Below, in pieces: positions 1-8,208 of a stretch of DNA of 64,000 nucleotides (position 1 is its first letter; every line of letters begins with the position of its first letter). The notes beneath the pieces were generated by a model. The model was given only the letters and a program-made list of their open reading frames with translations. It was not told the DNA's origin and made no database searches. The stretch lies in NCBI GenBank assembly GCA_963805445.1, contig CAWDUI010000038.1, forward strand, positions 1-64,000, written 5' to 3'. The translations under genes were made by a program, and so were the position numbers. The DNA is from JAENVT01 sp963805445 (GTDB taxonomy: Bacteria > Actinomycetota > Acidimicrobiia > Acidimicrobiales > Ilumatobacteraceae).

Positions 1-127
1 TGGAGAAAACCGAGTAGACCACGATGGCGGACGGCTCGCCGGCGGCGACAGCGGGGGCGAGGTCCACCCACCTCGACGGATCGAACGGTACCGACGGCAC
101 CTGAAAATCATCGGGCGGCACTGACAT
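1..127 (-). CDS. Partial hypothetical protein, N-terminus only
   Basis: A minus-strand frame opens with ATG at 127 and leaves the window at base 1, giving 42 residues that begin MSVPPDDFQVPSVPFD. The visible part is hydrophilic with no signal peptide or membrane segment. Only a weak purine stretch lies about 20 bases before the ATG. The family cannot be recognised from this fragment. It lies downstream of, and on the same strand as, the small membrane protein gene, separated from it by a strong hairpin. Confidence 0.4.
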   Translation of the reverse strand, partial: MSVPPDDFQVPSVPFDPSRWVDLAPAVAAGEPSAIVVYSVFS

Positions 128-173
128 CACCGTAACCCCAAATTCCTCGACACGACCGGAACGGTGAACGCGA

Positions 174-201
174 AAGTGCCCGGCCGGCGGGCCGGGCACT
201 T
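174..201 (-). terminator. GC-rich hairpin after the membrane protein gene
   Basis: Arms AAGTGCCCGGCC and GGCCGGGCACTT pair perfectly over 12 bp around a 4-base loop. The hairpin sits 23 bases past the stop of the minus-strand gene ending at 224. It lacks a long T-run, as is usual in high-GC actinobacteria. Confidence 0.65.
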
Positions 202-223
202 GTCGTTCCGCTCTGCGGAGGAC

Positions 224-883
224 TCAGGCGGTCTTGGGGGTCTTGCGGTGGTGGAAGATTCCCAGCACTGAGAGGATTGCCATGAGACCGGCGGCGATGA
301 AGGCGCCGATTGCTGCGATTCCGGCGATCATTCCGACGGTGGACCAGGCGTAGGCCGACAGGAGCAGGCCACGCAGCGTCTCGCCCTTGAAGAGGGTGTT
401 GCGCTGGTTGGTGATGCCATCTGCCTTGGCTTGCAGTTCGTCGATCGTTGTCTGCGGCTTGCCGGCGTCGACGGCGGCCTTGACGTCAGCCTTGGCTGCG
501 CTCTCGGGAGTACCGAGGTCTGCGTAGGTGGCGCCGGCGGCGACAGCTTGCAGGTGACCGTTGATGTAGCTGGCGTAGCCCTCTGCTTCTTTTCCGGTGT
601 CGACCTTCTGGTCAGCGAACTTCACCAGATCGGCGCGGTCGCCCTTGATCAGCGCGTCGGCCGAGGGGAAGCTGATGTGTTGCGAAGCCAGTTCGTCGCC
701 GACGTAGTTTGCGGCGAAGTTGTGACCCCAGGTGAGCAGCGCGCCGGCGATCGCGAAGACCACAGCGGCGACGACGCCGATGCTGATCAGGACGCTGTCG
801 ATGGTGCGACGCTTCAGTGCGACGACCGGTGCCGGGGCTGTTACTTGTTCCGCCTCTGCTCGTTCGACTACCGATGTGTTCAT
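224..883 (-). CDS. Two-helix membrane protein (often mislabelled LigA)
   Basis: Protein of 219 residues. A charged N-terminus leads to one membrane helix (about residues 28-50), then an extracytoplasmic-looking domain of about 110 residues, then a second hydrophobic hairpin near residues 168-205 and a basic tail. The ATG at 883 was chosen over an ATG nine codons upstream because GGAGGT stands 8 bases before it. Homologues occur widely in actinobacteria, and from memory many carry an unsupported aromatic-dioxygenase LigA name. Nothing in the sequence suggests dioxygenase activity. The role is unknown; by topology it is a membrane-anchored protein with an exposed middle domain. It is followed by a strong hairpin and looks monocistronic. 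Confidence 0.75.
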   Translation of the reverse strand: MNTSVVERAEAEQVTAPAPVVALKRRTIDSVLISIGVVAAVVFAIAGALLTWGHNFAANYVGDELASQHISFPSADALIKGDRADLVKFADQKVDTGKEAEGYASYINGHLQAVAAGATYADLGTPESAAKADVKAAVDAGKPQTTIDELQAKADGITNQRNTLFKGETLRGLLLSAYAWSTVGMIAGIAAIGAFIAAGLMAILSVLGIFHHRKTPKTA

Positions 884-1054
884 TTCTGTTACCTCCGTGT
901 AAGTGTTCAAACCTCTGGCTTGAAAGTACGAAAATCGACGAATCGCATACAGAGCAGTGGGTCACTCGCGGCCGGGACCTTTGGCCGTCATTGGTCCCGG
1001 TGCGGCACACGGCAGAATGGACCTCATGACGCAACCACGACGACACGAGACGAC

Positions 1055-2348
1055 GTGAACTTCACGAGCCTTCGTTCCCTGGTCACTCCCTCACCCGCTG
1101 AAGCCGTGTTGGATCACCTCCGCCCGGGAAGCGACATCATCATCCCGCTGGCCAACGGCGAGCCCGTCACGTTGCTCGATGCAATCGAACGTGAAGCCGA
1201 TCGCCTGTCGGGGGTGCGCGTGCACCAGATGCACGTGCTGCACGATCGTCCGTACCTGCACGGCGCCTTCGGTGACCGGCTACGTCACGTGTCGTACTTC
1301 CTCTCACACGTCACCCGACCGTGCTACCAGGCCAACACCATCGACCTCGTTCCGAACAACTTCTCGGAGATGCGCGCCATCCTGAAGGGCGCGACCACCG
1401 ATCCACTCGTGCTTGCCGCGGCCTCGCCTCCGGACCGCCACGGCTACTTCAGCCTCGGCCTGAACGCCGACTACGTCGTCGTCGTTCATCGGTCGAGCGC
1501 GGTTCTTCCTGGAGGCGAACAAGCAGATGCCGCGGACGTTCGGCCGCAACCAGGTGCACGTCAGCCAGGTCGTCGGGTGGACCGAGGCCGACTACCCGTT
1601 GCTCGAGGTCGCCCCCGCCGCTGTCGGCCCCGCCGATCTCCAGATCGCCGCGCTCATCGCCGAGCGCATCTCGAACGGCGCCACGATCCAGGTCGGGATC
1701 GGCGGGATTCCGAATGCGATCCTGTCGACTCTCGTGGACCATCGTGATCTCGGCATCCACACCGAATTGATCTCCGACGGTGTGATGGAACTGGTCGAGC
1801 AGGGTGTCGTCACCGGCGTCGCCAAGGAGTTGAATCGCACCAAGACCGTCGGCACGTTCGCGATGGGCACGCAGCGGCTGTACGACTTCCTGCACGAGAA
1901 CACGGCCCTCGAGCTGTGGCCGGTGCGCTACGTCAACGATCCTCGCGTGATCGCCCAGGAATCCAAGTTCGTCTCGATCAACGCCACGATCTCTGTCGAC
2001 CTCATCGGGCAATGTGCCTCCGAGACGCTCGCGGGTACGTACTACTCGTCCAGCGGCGGGCAGGCCGACTTCGCCCGTGGAGCGATGTACTCCGACGGTG
2101 GCCAAGGGTTCGTGGTGCTGCACTCAACGGCCAAGCAGGGCACGATCTCCAAGATCGTGCCGCAGCTCGCGGCGGGCGACGTGGTCACCACGCTGAAGAA
2201 CACCGTCGACAAAGTGGTCACCGAGTGGGGCATCGCCGAGCTGCGTGGTCGATCCATTCGCGAACGGGCCACGGCGCTGATCGCGATCGCCCACCCGGAC
2301 CATCGTGATCACCTGCGTGCCGAAGCCGGACGACTGGGTTTCACCTAG
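1055..2348 (+). CDS. Acetyl-CoA hydrolase/transferase family protein, frameshifted
   Basis: The two halves together give about 431 residues, the usual length of the acetyl-CoA hydrolase / 4-hydroxybutyrate CoA-transferase family, which moves CoA between acyl groups through a glutamyl-CoA intermediate. The first frame carries the N-terminal domain (NFTSLRSLV to LGLNADYV). The second carries the C-terminal domain with GIGGIPNAI, ELISDGVMEL and SGGQADFARGA. The break is near 1470-1490, where removing one base joins LNADY to SSFIGRARFFLEANKQ. The GTG at 1055 is the best in-frame start but has a weak ribosome site. The gene stands alone between a divergent membrane protein and a small open frame. 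The substrate (acetate, 4-hydroxybutyrate, other) cannot be told. The single break inside conserved sequence is more likely a sequence error than a pseudogene. Confidence 0.82.
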
Positions 2349-2353
2349 GCGCG

Positions 2354-2617
2354 TTGCCCGAGTCCTGTCGTCACTCCATCACGTCGAGCCATGCGAGCGA
2401 CGGATCGTGTGCCGCTCGGCTGGTGCGCAAGGGCACTGAGGTCGACTGCGAGCCTCTGGTCACCAATTCCTCGGCCTATCGCACGACCGACCTGTCGGCG
2501 CCGAGCCAGGCCGGCATCGGCTACTCGATCGAACTGTGGGTCGACGTCGACCACCACACGACGAACATCAGCGATGGCTACAACTACGCATACCACGCAG
2601 TCACGGTCGACGACTGA
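2354..2617 (+). CDS. Possible small protein or gene remnant
   Basis: An 87-codon frame opening with TTG just after the CoA-transferase stop. Its second half has strongly GC-biased third positions and natural composition (WVDVDHHTTNISDGYNYAY), so it reads as genuine coding sequence. There is no ribosome site and the N-terminus looks cut off, so it may be the tail of a gene whose 5' part is lost or frameshifted. No family recognised. Confidence 0.3.
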   Translation: MPESCRHSITSSHASDGSCAARLVRKGTEVDCEPLVTNSSAYRTTDLSAPSQAGIGYSIELWVDVDHHTTNISDGYNYAYHAVTVDD

Positions 2618-2635
2618 GGCAGCCGGTCGCGCCCG

Positions 2636-3553
2636 TCAGCTGCTCACGGGGGTCGGCCGGATCGCGCCGTTGACGTTGACCCGGATCGAGTAGAGCGACG
2701 TGGTGGCGGTGATGAACAGGCGGTTGCGAGCCAATCCGCCGAACGTGAGGTTGGCGGCGTCCTCCGGGAGGCGCAGTTTGCCGATGAGGGTGCCATCCGG
2801 ATCGAAGCAGTGCACACCATCGCCGACTCCGGCCCAGAGACGACCCGTGTCGTCGAGCCGGAAGCCGTCGAAGTGACCGGCCGTGCACTCGGCGAACACT
2901 TCGCCGGCGCCGAGCGGGCTGGCGCCGTCACCAACAGGGAACACGCGGATGTGGTTGCGCCGGGTGTCCGCGATGTAGATCTGTGATTCGTCGAGCGAGA
3001 AGGCCAGACCGTTCGGTCGCTCGAAGTCGTCGGCAACGACCGCAACATCGCCGCTGACCGGGTCGATCCGATACACGTGGCACGCGCCGATCTCGCTGGT
3101 GGCGCGGTGGCCCTCGTAGTCGCTGTCGATGCCGTAGGACGGGTCCGTGAACCAGATCGACCCGTCGGAACGCACGATCACGTCGTTGGGGCTGTTGAGC
3201 CGCTTGCCCTCGATGTGCGTGGCGAGCACGGTGATCGAGCCGTCGTGTTCGGTGCGGCTGACCCGCCGGTTGCCGTGTTCGCAGGTGATCAGCCGCCCTT
3301 CGCGATCGAGGGTGTTGCCGTTCGAGTAGCCCGCCGGAACGCGGAACACGCCGACATTGCCAGTCATCTCGTCCCATCGCAGCATGCGGTCGTTGGGGAT
3401 GTCGCTCCACAGCACGTAGCGCCCTGCTGGCACGTACACCGGGCCCTCGGCCCAACGACAGCCGTCGTAGAGGCGCTCGATCCTGGCGTCACCTCCGCAA
3501 CGAGCGAACCGGTCGTCGAGCACCTCGAACTGCGCTGCAATGGTCTCTGGCAC
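2636..3553 (-). CDS. SMP-30/gluconolactonase family protein
   Basis: Protein of 305 residues forming a six-bladed beta-propeller of the SMP-30 / gluconolactonase / LRE family. These enzymes hydrolyse sugar or other lactones using one divalent metal. Visible signatures are the early acidic ligand in CRWAEGPVY, LNSPNDVIVRSDGSIWFTDPSYG in the middle, and ERPNGLAFSLDE followed by YIADT, which together supply the Glu, Asn, Asn and Asp metal ligands. GTG at 3553 was chosen because GAGGGG lies about 8 bases upstream and because the family begins near this point; the open frame extends further but without family sequence. No signal peptide, so probably cytoplasmic. No obvious sugar-catabolic partner is adjacent. 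The frame is intact. Confidence 0.88.
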   Translation of the reverse strand: MPETIAAQFEVLDDRFARCGGDARIERLYDGCRWAEGPVYVPAGRYVLWSDIPNDRMLRWDEMTGNVGVFRVPAGYSNGNTLDREGRLITCEHGNRRVSRTEHDGSITVLATHIEGKRLNSPNDVIVRSDGSIWFTDPSYGIDSDYEGHRATSEIGACHVYRIDPVSGDVAVVADDFERPNGLAFSLDESQIYIADTRRNHIRVFPVGDGASPLGAGEVFAECTAGHFDGFRLDDTGRLWAGVGDGVHCFDPDGTLIGKLRLPEDAANLTFGGLARNRLFITATTSLYSIRVNVNGAIRPTPVSS

Positions 3554-3705
3554 GGTCAATCCCCTCAACGGTGAGCTTTCCAAAGACAGACAGGCTACGC
3601 GATGTTGCTCGTCAGCCGGGGCGGACGCGAAACGATGTCTTGTGTGCGCTTGACGTTCGTGCTGCGGCCAACGACACTGGCTGAGGGAATGAGGACGGAG
3701 CACGG

Positions 3706-4665
3706 ATGACGGTCGAGACGGGGCGCGGGTCGAGCCGTGCGATCATGTCGTTCTGTTCTACGAGGACGACACCCAACTCGTCCGGAACGTCGCCCGGTAC
3801 CTGCTCGATGGCGTGATGGCTGACGAGAGCGTCGTTGTCGTCGCGACCGGACCACATGTCGATGCGTTCGAGACCACGCTCGCTCGCAACGGGATCGATG
3901 TCGCCGACGCTCGCTCGAGGGGGCAGCTGGTGATGATCGATGCTGCCGACGCGATGGCTGAGTTCATGGTTGACGGTTGGCCCGATCGCGCGTGCGTTCG
4001 ACGCGGCGATGGGCGAACTCGTGCGCCGAACGGGCGGTTCGGATGGGCGTCTCAGGATATTCGGAGAGATGGTGGCGCTGTTGTGGGACGCGGGCCATGT
4101 GGCCGCCGCCGTCGAGCTCGAGAGGCGGTGGAACGATCTTCGTCGCGAGGTCGCGTTCTCGCTGTTCTGTGCGTATCCGGCGCAATCCGTCATCGTGGAC
4201 GATCGCGAGGACTCCTTCCGGCAACTGTGCCAGTGCCATTCCGCTGTCGTCGGTGGTGTTCCGATGGCGGCGAGGACCGGAGATGATCGACGACGCGATG
4301 GCGATGCGGCACGCTCGTTTCGCGGCGACGCAGGTGAGCTCGGCGCGGTGCGCCAATTCGTCGTCGACACCCTGCTCCGCAGGGGCCACGATCGCCACCT
4401 CGAGAGCGCGTCGATCGTCGTCAGCGAACTGGCGACCAACGCGATCATGCATGCACGATCAGACTTCGTCGTCTCGATGTCGTCACGCGACGGGTCGGTC
4501 CGGCTCGCCGTCCGCGACGCCAGCACGGCGATACCAAGCGTGCGCGCTCCGTCACCGACGACGATGTCGGGGCGCGGGCTGCTGTTGATCGGTGTGCTGG
4601 CGCAACGGTGGGGCACCGAGATCGTCGGTGATGGAAAGATCGTGTGGGCCGAGTTCGGGCCATGA
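3706..4665 (+). CDS. MEDS-domain sensor with anti-sigma-type ATPase, frameshifted
   Basis: Reassembled, this is a MEDS sensory domain (HVVLFYEDD, then the FMVDG to GEMVALLWDAGH stretch, ending FSLFCAYPAQ) joined to a C-terminal HATPase_c_2 domain of the RsbW/SpoIIAB type (SELATNAIMHA N-box, SGRGLLLI glycine box). Such fusions are common in actinobacteria and are thought to link a ligand signal to partner-switching regulation. One break is near 3980 and is repaired by dropping one base. A second is needed between 3706 and 3745, because the frame encoding HVVLFYEDD has no start codon after an upstream stop, while ATG at 3706 is in another frame. Not obviously in an operon. Sensor ligand unknown. 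The ATPase motifs are intact, so kinase activity is plausible. Confidence 0.75.
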
Positions 4666-4685
4666 GGCGGGCGACGCCGAGGAGA

Positions 4686-5149
4686 TCACGACGTCTCGAA
4701 GCCTGCTCGATGCGGGCCTGCGCGAAATCGGGCGTGCTCGACCTTCAGGCACCGATCCATCACGGCGACTCGGCCGGCGCGGACGACGATCTCGACCGCC
4801 TCGGGTGAGTTCAGCCCCAGTTGGGCCCAGAACACCTTCGTTCCCGGGATGGCCACCACTTCTTCGGCGACGCGCAGGCAGCGCCGGCCTCCTTGCGGAA
4901 CACGTCGACCAGGTCGGGCACGCCGGGGAGGTCGGCCAGCGATGGATACACGGGTTGGCCGAGCACCTCTCCACCTTTCGGGTTGACGAACCACACGTCG
5001 TCGAACGAACAACTCGCCGACAGCAGATAGGTGGCGACGAAGTGGCTCGCCCGGCTCGGATCGGCCGACATGCCGACGATGGCCACCGACGAGGTCGACC
5101 TGATGATCTCCATCCGTTCGTGTGCCGTGGGGTTGTGCCACTCGGTCAT
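4686..5149 (-). CDS. CoA-binding (YccU-like) protein, frameshifted
   Basis: About 154 residues. The N-terminal frame reads SVAIVGMSADPSRASHFVA and VWFVNPKGGEVLGQPVYPSL, which is the Rossmann-type CoA-binding domain (CoA_binding_2) seen in YccU-like proteins. After a break near 4885-4895 the second frame continues with AEEVVAIPGTKVFWAQLG and VVRAGRVAVMDRCLKVEHAR, the conserved C-terminal half. Here one base appears to be missing (or two extra), unlike most breaks in this window. Start ATG at 5149. The cellular role of the family is not established; it binds CoA or a related nucleotide. It is convergent with the MEDS gene and divergent from the molybdoenzyme gene. Confidence 0.8.
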
Positions 5150-5287
5150 CCGGCCACCCGTTCGCTCGCCGAATCGAGAGGGTCAGAATGCGGCGACACC
5201 GGGTGATTGTCGCGCGTGCAGGGGCGGCGTTCCTGATCCGTGCTATTCCGCCGACGACCGTCGTATCGCTTGTGGAAGCATGAGCCG

Positions 5288-7690
5288 ATGACGATGGTGA
5301 CACCGACCACATCGCATTGGGGCGCCTACGGCGTGCGCGTCGTCGACGGCGAGGTCGTCGAGGTCGTCCCGCATCCCGCTGATCCCGATCCGTCGCCGCT
5401 GCTGGCAGGGGTGGCCGGGGCGGCACGCCATCGCACCCGGGTCCTGCATCCGGCGATCCGGCGCGGCTGGCTCGAACACGGCCCTGGGCCGAGCGACCTC
5501 CGGGGTCGTGACGAGTTCGTGGAGGTCAGTTGGGGCGAAGCGGCCGAGGCTGTAGCCAACGAACTGAACCGGGTCCGCACCCGACACGGCAACGAGAGCA
5601 TCTTCGGCGGTTCGTACGGCTGGGCGAGCGCCGGGATCTTTCACAATGCGCAGACCCAATTGCAGCGGATGTTGAACCTGATCGGCGGGTACACGCGCTC
5701 GGTCAACTCGTACAGCACCGGCACGTCGGCCGTGCTCTTGCCGCATCTTGTCGGAAGCGCGGACGAGATCATGCGCCGGCCGACGTCGTGGCCCGTCATC
5801 GTCGAGCACACCGACCTCGTCGTGGCGTTCGGTGGCATCCCGGCCAAGAACGTTTTCGTGACTCCCGGTGGCATGACAGAGCACCGCACCCAGGACTACC
5901 TCGACCGCGCCACGGCTCGAGGTGTTGAGTTCGCCCTGGTCAGCCCGGTCCGCAACGATCTCCCCGCCGGCATCCCGGCGACCTGGTACCCGGTGGTGCC
6001 GGGCACCGACGTGGCGCTGATGCTCGCGCTCGCACACACCTTGCTGGTCGAGAACCTGGCCAACCGCGAGTTCCTCGAGCGGTACACGGCGGGCGCCGAC
6101 ATCTTCGTGGCCTATGTGCTCGGTACCAGCGACGGCGTGCCGAAGGATCCGGAATGGGCCGCCGCGCGTTGCGAGATCGCCGCCGACGACATCCGCCACC
6201 TCGCTCGCAAGATGGCGTCGGTGCGCACGCTGGTGACGGTGACCTGGTCGCTGCAGCGCATCCCCCATGGCGAGCAGCCCGTGTGGGCCGGCCTCGCCCT
6301 TGCCGCTCTGCTCGGCCAGATCGGGCTGCCCGGCGGCGGGTTCGGCCATGGCTACGGCTCGATGGGCGACGTCGGATCGACCGGCCCGGCGATCGGTCTG
6401 CCGCACTTCTCCAAGGGTGGCAACAAGGTCCGCACGTTCATCCCCGTCGCCCGGATCGCCGACATGTTGCTGTCGCCCGGAACGCAGTTCGCCTACGACG
6501 GCGGTACGTACACCTATCCCGACATCCGGCTCGTCTACTGGGCGGGCGGCAACCCGTTCCATCACCATCAAGACCTCGCTCGCCTGCGACGTGCGCTCGG
6601 CACAACCGACACGGTCGTTGTCAACGAGCCGTACTGGACGTCGATGGCCCGCCATGCCGACATCGTGTTGCCCACGACCATCCCGATCGAACGCGAGGAT
6701 CTCGGGGGAGGGCGGCGCGACACGCATCTCATCGCCATGCATCGCGCGGTGTCTGCTCCAGGCGAAGCACTCGACGACTACGACATCTTCCATCTCATCG
6801 CCCAGCAACTCGGTGTCGCCGAGGCGTTCACCGAGGGCAGGTCAGCACGCCAGTGGCTCGAGGTGATCTACGCCAACTGGCGCGAGAAGGTCGGCGACGC
6901 GGTGCCACCCTTCGAGCAGTTCTGGAGCGACGGCGGGATCGAGTTGCCGTTCGCCGACGACAACCGCACCATGTTCGAGCGCTTCCGCAGCGACCCGGAT
7001 CGGTTCCCGCTGCGCACACCGAGCGGGCGGATCGAGCTGGCCTCCGACGTCATCGCCGGGTTCGGGTACGACGACTGCCCTGGTCACCCGGTGTGGATCG
7101 AGCCCGACGACGGCCGGCAGGGCTCGTTTCCGTTGCACCTCATCGCCAACCAGCCGTCGACGCGACTTCACGGTCAGATGGATGTCGGCGCGGCCAGCTT
7201 GGCCAGCAAGGTCGGCGGGCGTGAGCCCATCCTCATCAATCCCGTCGATGCGCTCGCCCGGGGCATCGACGACGGCGACATCGTGCGGATCTTCAACAGC
7301 CGCGGCGCGTGCCTGGCGGGCGCAGTGCATTCCGCCGCGGTACGCCCGGGCGTCGTCCAACTGGCGACGGGCGCCTGGTACGACCCGCTGGAGTTGGACG
7401 ACGGAACCACGTTGTGCGTGCACGGCAACCCCAACGCGGTGACGGAGGATCGTCCGACGTCACAGCTGTCGCAAGGGTGCGCCGGCCAGCAGGCCCGCGT
7501 CGAGATCGAGCGCTTCGTCGGGCCGGTCCCCCCGATCCGCGCCCACGACCCGCCGACCCTCGTCGCCCGCAGCGTGAGCGGGGTGCTAGAGCCGCTGTGG
7601 AGTGTTCGGCGCTCGCCTCGGGTGCCTCAGAACACTCCACACGCTCGGTGGGGCCGCCCGAATACACAGTCGGGTTCCCGAGTTCGCTGA
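5288..7690 (+). CDS. BisC/TorZ-type molybdopterin oxidoreductase
   Basis: About 800 residues of the DMSO-reductase superfamily. The nearest well-known relatives are biotin-sulfoxide, TMAO and DMSO reductases carrying bis-molybdopterin guanine dinucleotide. Evidence: no N-terminal CxxC iron-sulfur motif, the molybdenum-ligand serine in SYSTGTSA near residue 155, blocks such as YWAGGNPFHHHQDL and VVNEPYWTSMARHADIVLPTT, and a C-terminal molydopterin dinucleotide-binding domain (LHLIANQPSTRLHGQMD). No Tat signal, so cytoplasmic like BisC. ATG at 5288 has GGAAG about 9 bases before it. The last 35 residues look non-family and run through a hairpin (7596-7641), so the true stop may lie near 7580 and have been lost to a one-base error. 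No electron-transfer partner is nearby. Substrate unknown; S- or N-oxide reduction is the family expectation. Confidence 0.87.
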   Translation: MTMVTPTTSHWGAYGVRVVDGEVVEVVPHPADPDPSPLLAGVAGAARHRTRVLHPAIRRGWLEHGPGPSDLRGRDEFVEVSWGEAAEAVANELNRVRTRHGNESIFGGSYGWASAGIFHNAQTQLQRMLNLIGGYTRSVNSYSTGTSAVLLPHLVGSADEIMRRPTSWPVIVEHTDLVVAFGGIPAKNVFVTPGGMTEHRTQDYLDRATARGVEFALVSPVRNDLPAGIPATWYPVVPGTDVALMLALAHTLLVENLANREFLERYTAGADIFVAYVLGTSDGVPKDPEWAAARCEIAADDIRHLARKMASVRTLVTVTWSLQRIPHGEQPVWAGLALAALLGQIGLPGGGFGHGYGSMGDVGSTGPAIGLPHFSKGGNKVRTFIPVARIADMLLSPGTQFAYDGGTYTYPDIRLVYWAGGNPFHHHQDLARLRRALGTTDTVVVNEPYWTSMARHADIVLPTTIPIEREDLGGGRRDTHLIAMHRAVSAPGEALDDYDIFHLIAQQLGVAEAFTEGRSARQWLEVIYANWREKVGDAVPPFEQFWSDGGIELPFADDNRTMFERFRSDPDRFPLRTPSGRIELASDVIAGFGYDDCPGHPVWIEPDDGRQGSFPLHLIANQPSTRLHGQMDVGAASLASKVGGREPILINPVDALARGIDDGDIVRIFNSRGACLAGAVHSAAVRPGVVQLATGAWYDPLELDDGTTLCVHGNPNAVTEDRPTSQLSQGCAGQQARVEIERFVGPVPPIRAHDPPTLVARSVSGVLEPLWSVRRSPRVPQNTPHARWGRPNTQSGSRVR
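7596..7641 (+). terminator. 12-bp hairpin overlapping the apparent 3' end of the molybdoenzyme gene
   Basis: TGTGGAGTGTTC and GAACACTCCACA are perfect inverted repeats around 22 bases that can pair further (GGC with GCC). It lies between two convergent genes and would serve both strands. Its position inside the open frame suggests that the annotated C-terminus is overextended. Confidence 0.5.
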
Positions 7691-7709
7691 ACCTCAACCG
7701 CGAGTCGAA

Positions 7710-8111
7710 CTACTTCCCGTCGAAGAAATCGTCGTGCGCCTGGATGTCGTCGGGCAGATCCCAGAGGTCGAGGACCTTGCCGTCACGAAGGCGCAGGACG
7801 TGCACCTCGTCCATCGCGATCGACGCTCCGTCGGGACGGCTCGCCGTCTCGTGGAGGACCACGGCGGCGTGGTTGTCGTCGGCGTAGATGCCCTTGATGT
7901 CGAGGGCCTGGGTACCCCCCGTGAGCTCGAAGTTCTTGATCAGAGCTGCGGTGATTGCCTCGCGGCCCCGGTGGTCACCGCTGTTCGGGCCATCGCCACC
8001 GAAGTGGAAGACGCAGTCATCGGCCAGATCGGCCAACGCTCCGTCGAGATCGCCCTTGGCGAACGACTCGTAGGCGTGGCGAACGACGGCGATGTTGGGG
8101 TGCTCGGCCAT
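7710..8111 (-). CDS. SnoaL/NTF2-like protein
   Basis: Protein of 133 residues with the cone-shaped NTF2-like fold typical of SnoaL-like and ketosteroid-isomerase-like proteins: VVRHAYESFAKGDLDGALADLADDCVFHFGG at the N-terminus, GREAITAAL in the middle, then the strand-rich end with HVLRLRDGKVLDLWDL. ATG at 8111 was preferred to an upstream GTG because AAGGAGGG precedes it by 6 bases. Family members are isomerases, cyclases or hydrolases, but many have no known activity, so no reaction is assigned. It lies convergent to the molybdoenzyme gene and upstream of nothing on its strand; likely monocistronic. Confidence 0.8.
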   Translation of the reverse strand: MAEHPNIAVVRHAYESFAKGDLDGALADLADDCVFHFGGDGPNSGDHRGREAITAALIKNFELTGGTQALDIKGIYADDNHAAVVLHETASRPDGASIAMDEVHVLRLRDGKVLDLWDLPDDIQAHDDFFDGK

Positions 8112-8208
8112 TTCGGCCCTCCTTGTCCGGTCGACCATCTGCCGACCAAGGTCACGACACTAGGTGATGGAGTCGTCCGGCCTGGTCGAACGCCTTCCGA
8201 GACGTGGT

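Noticed and set aside
224..883. Aromatic ring-opening dioxygenase LigA
   Set aside because: Homologues may carry that label, but the protein is a two-helix membrane protein with no dioxygenase residues or domain.
5243..6808. Minus-strand 521-codon open frame
   Set aside because: It lies entirely opposite the molybdoenzyme gene, has biased low-complexity composition, and is a shadow frame of GC-rich coding sequence.
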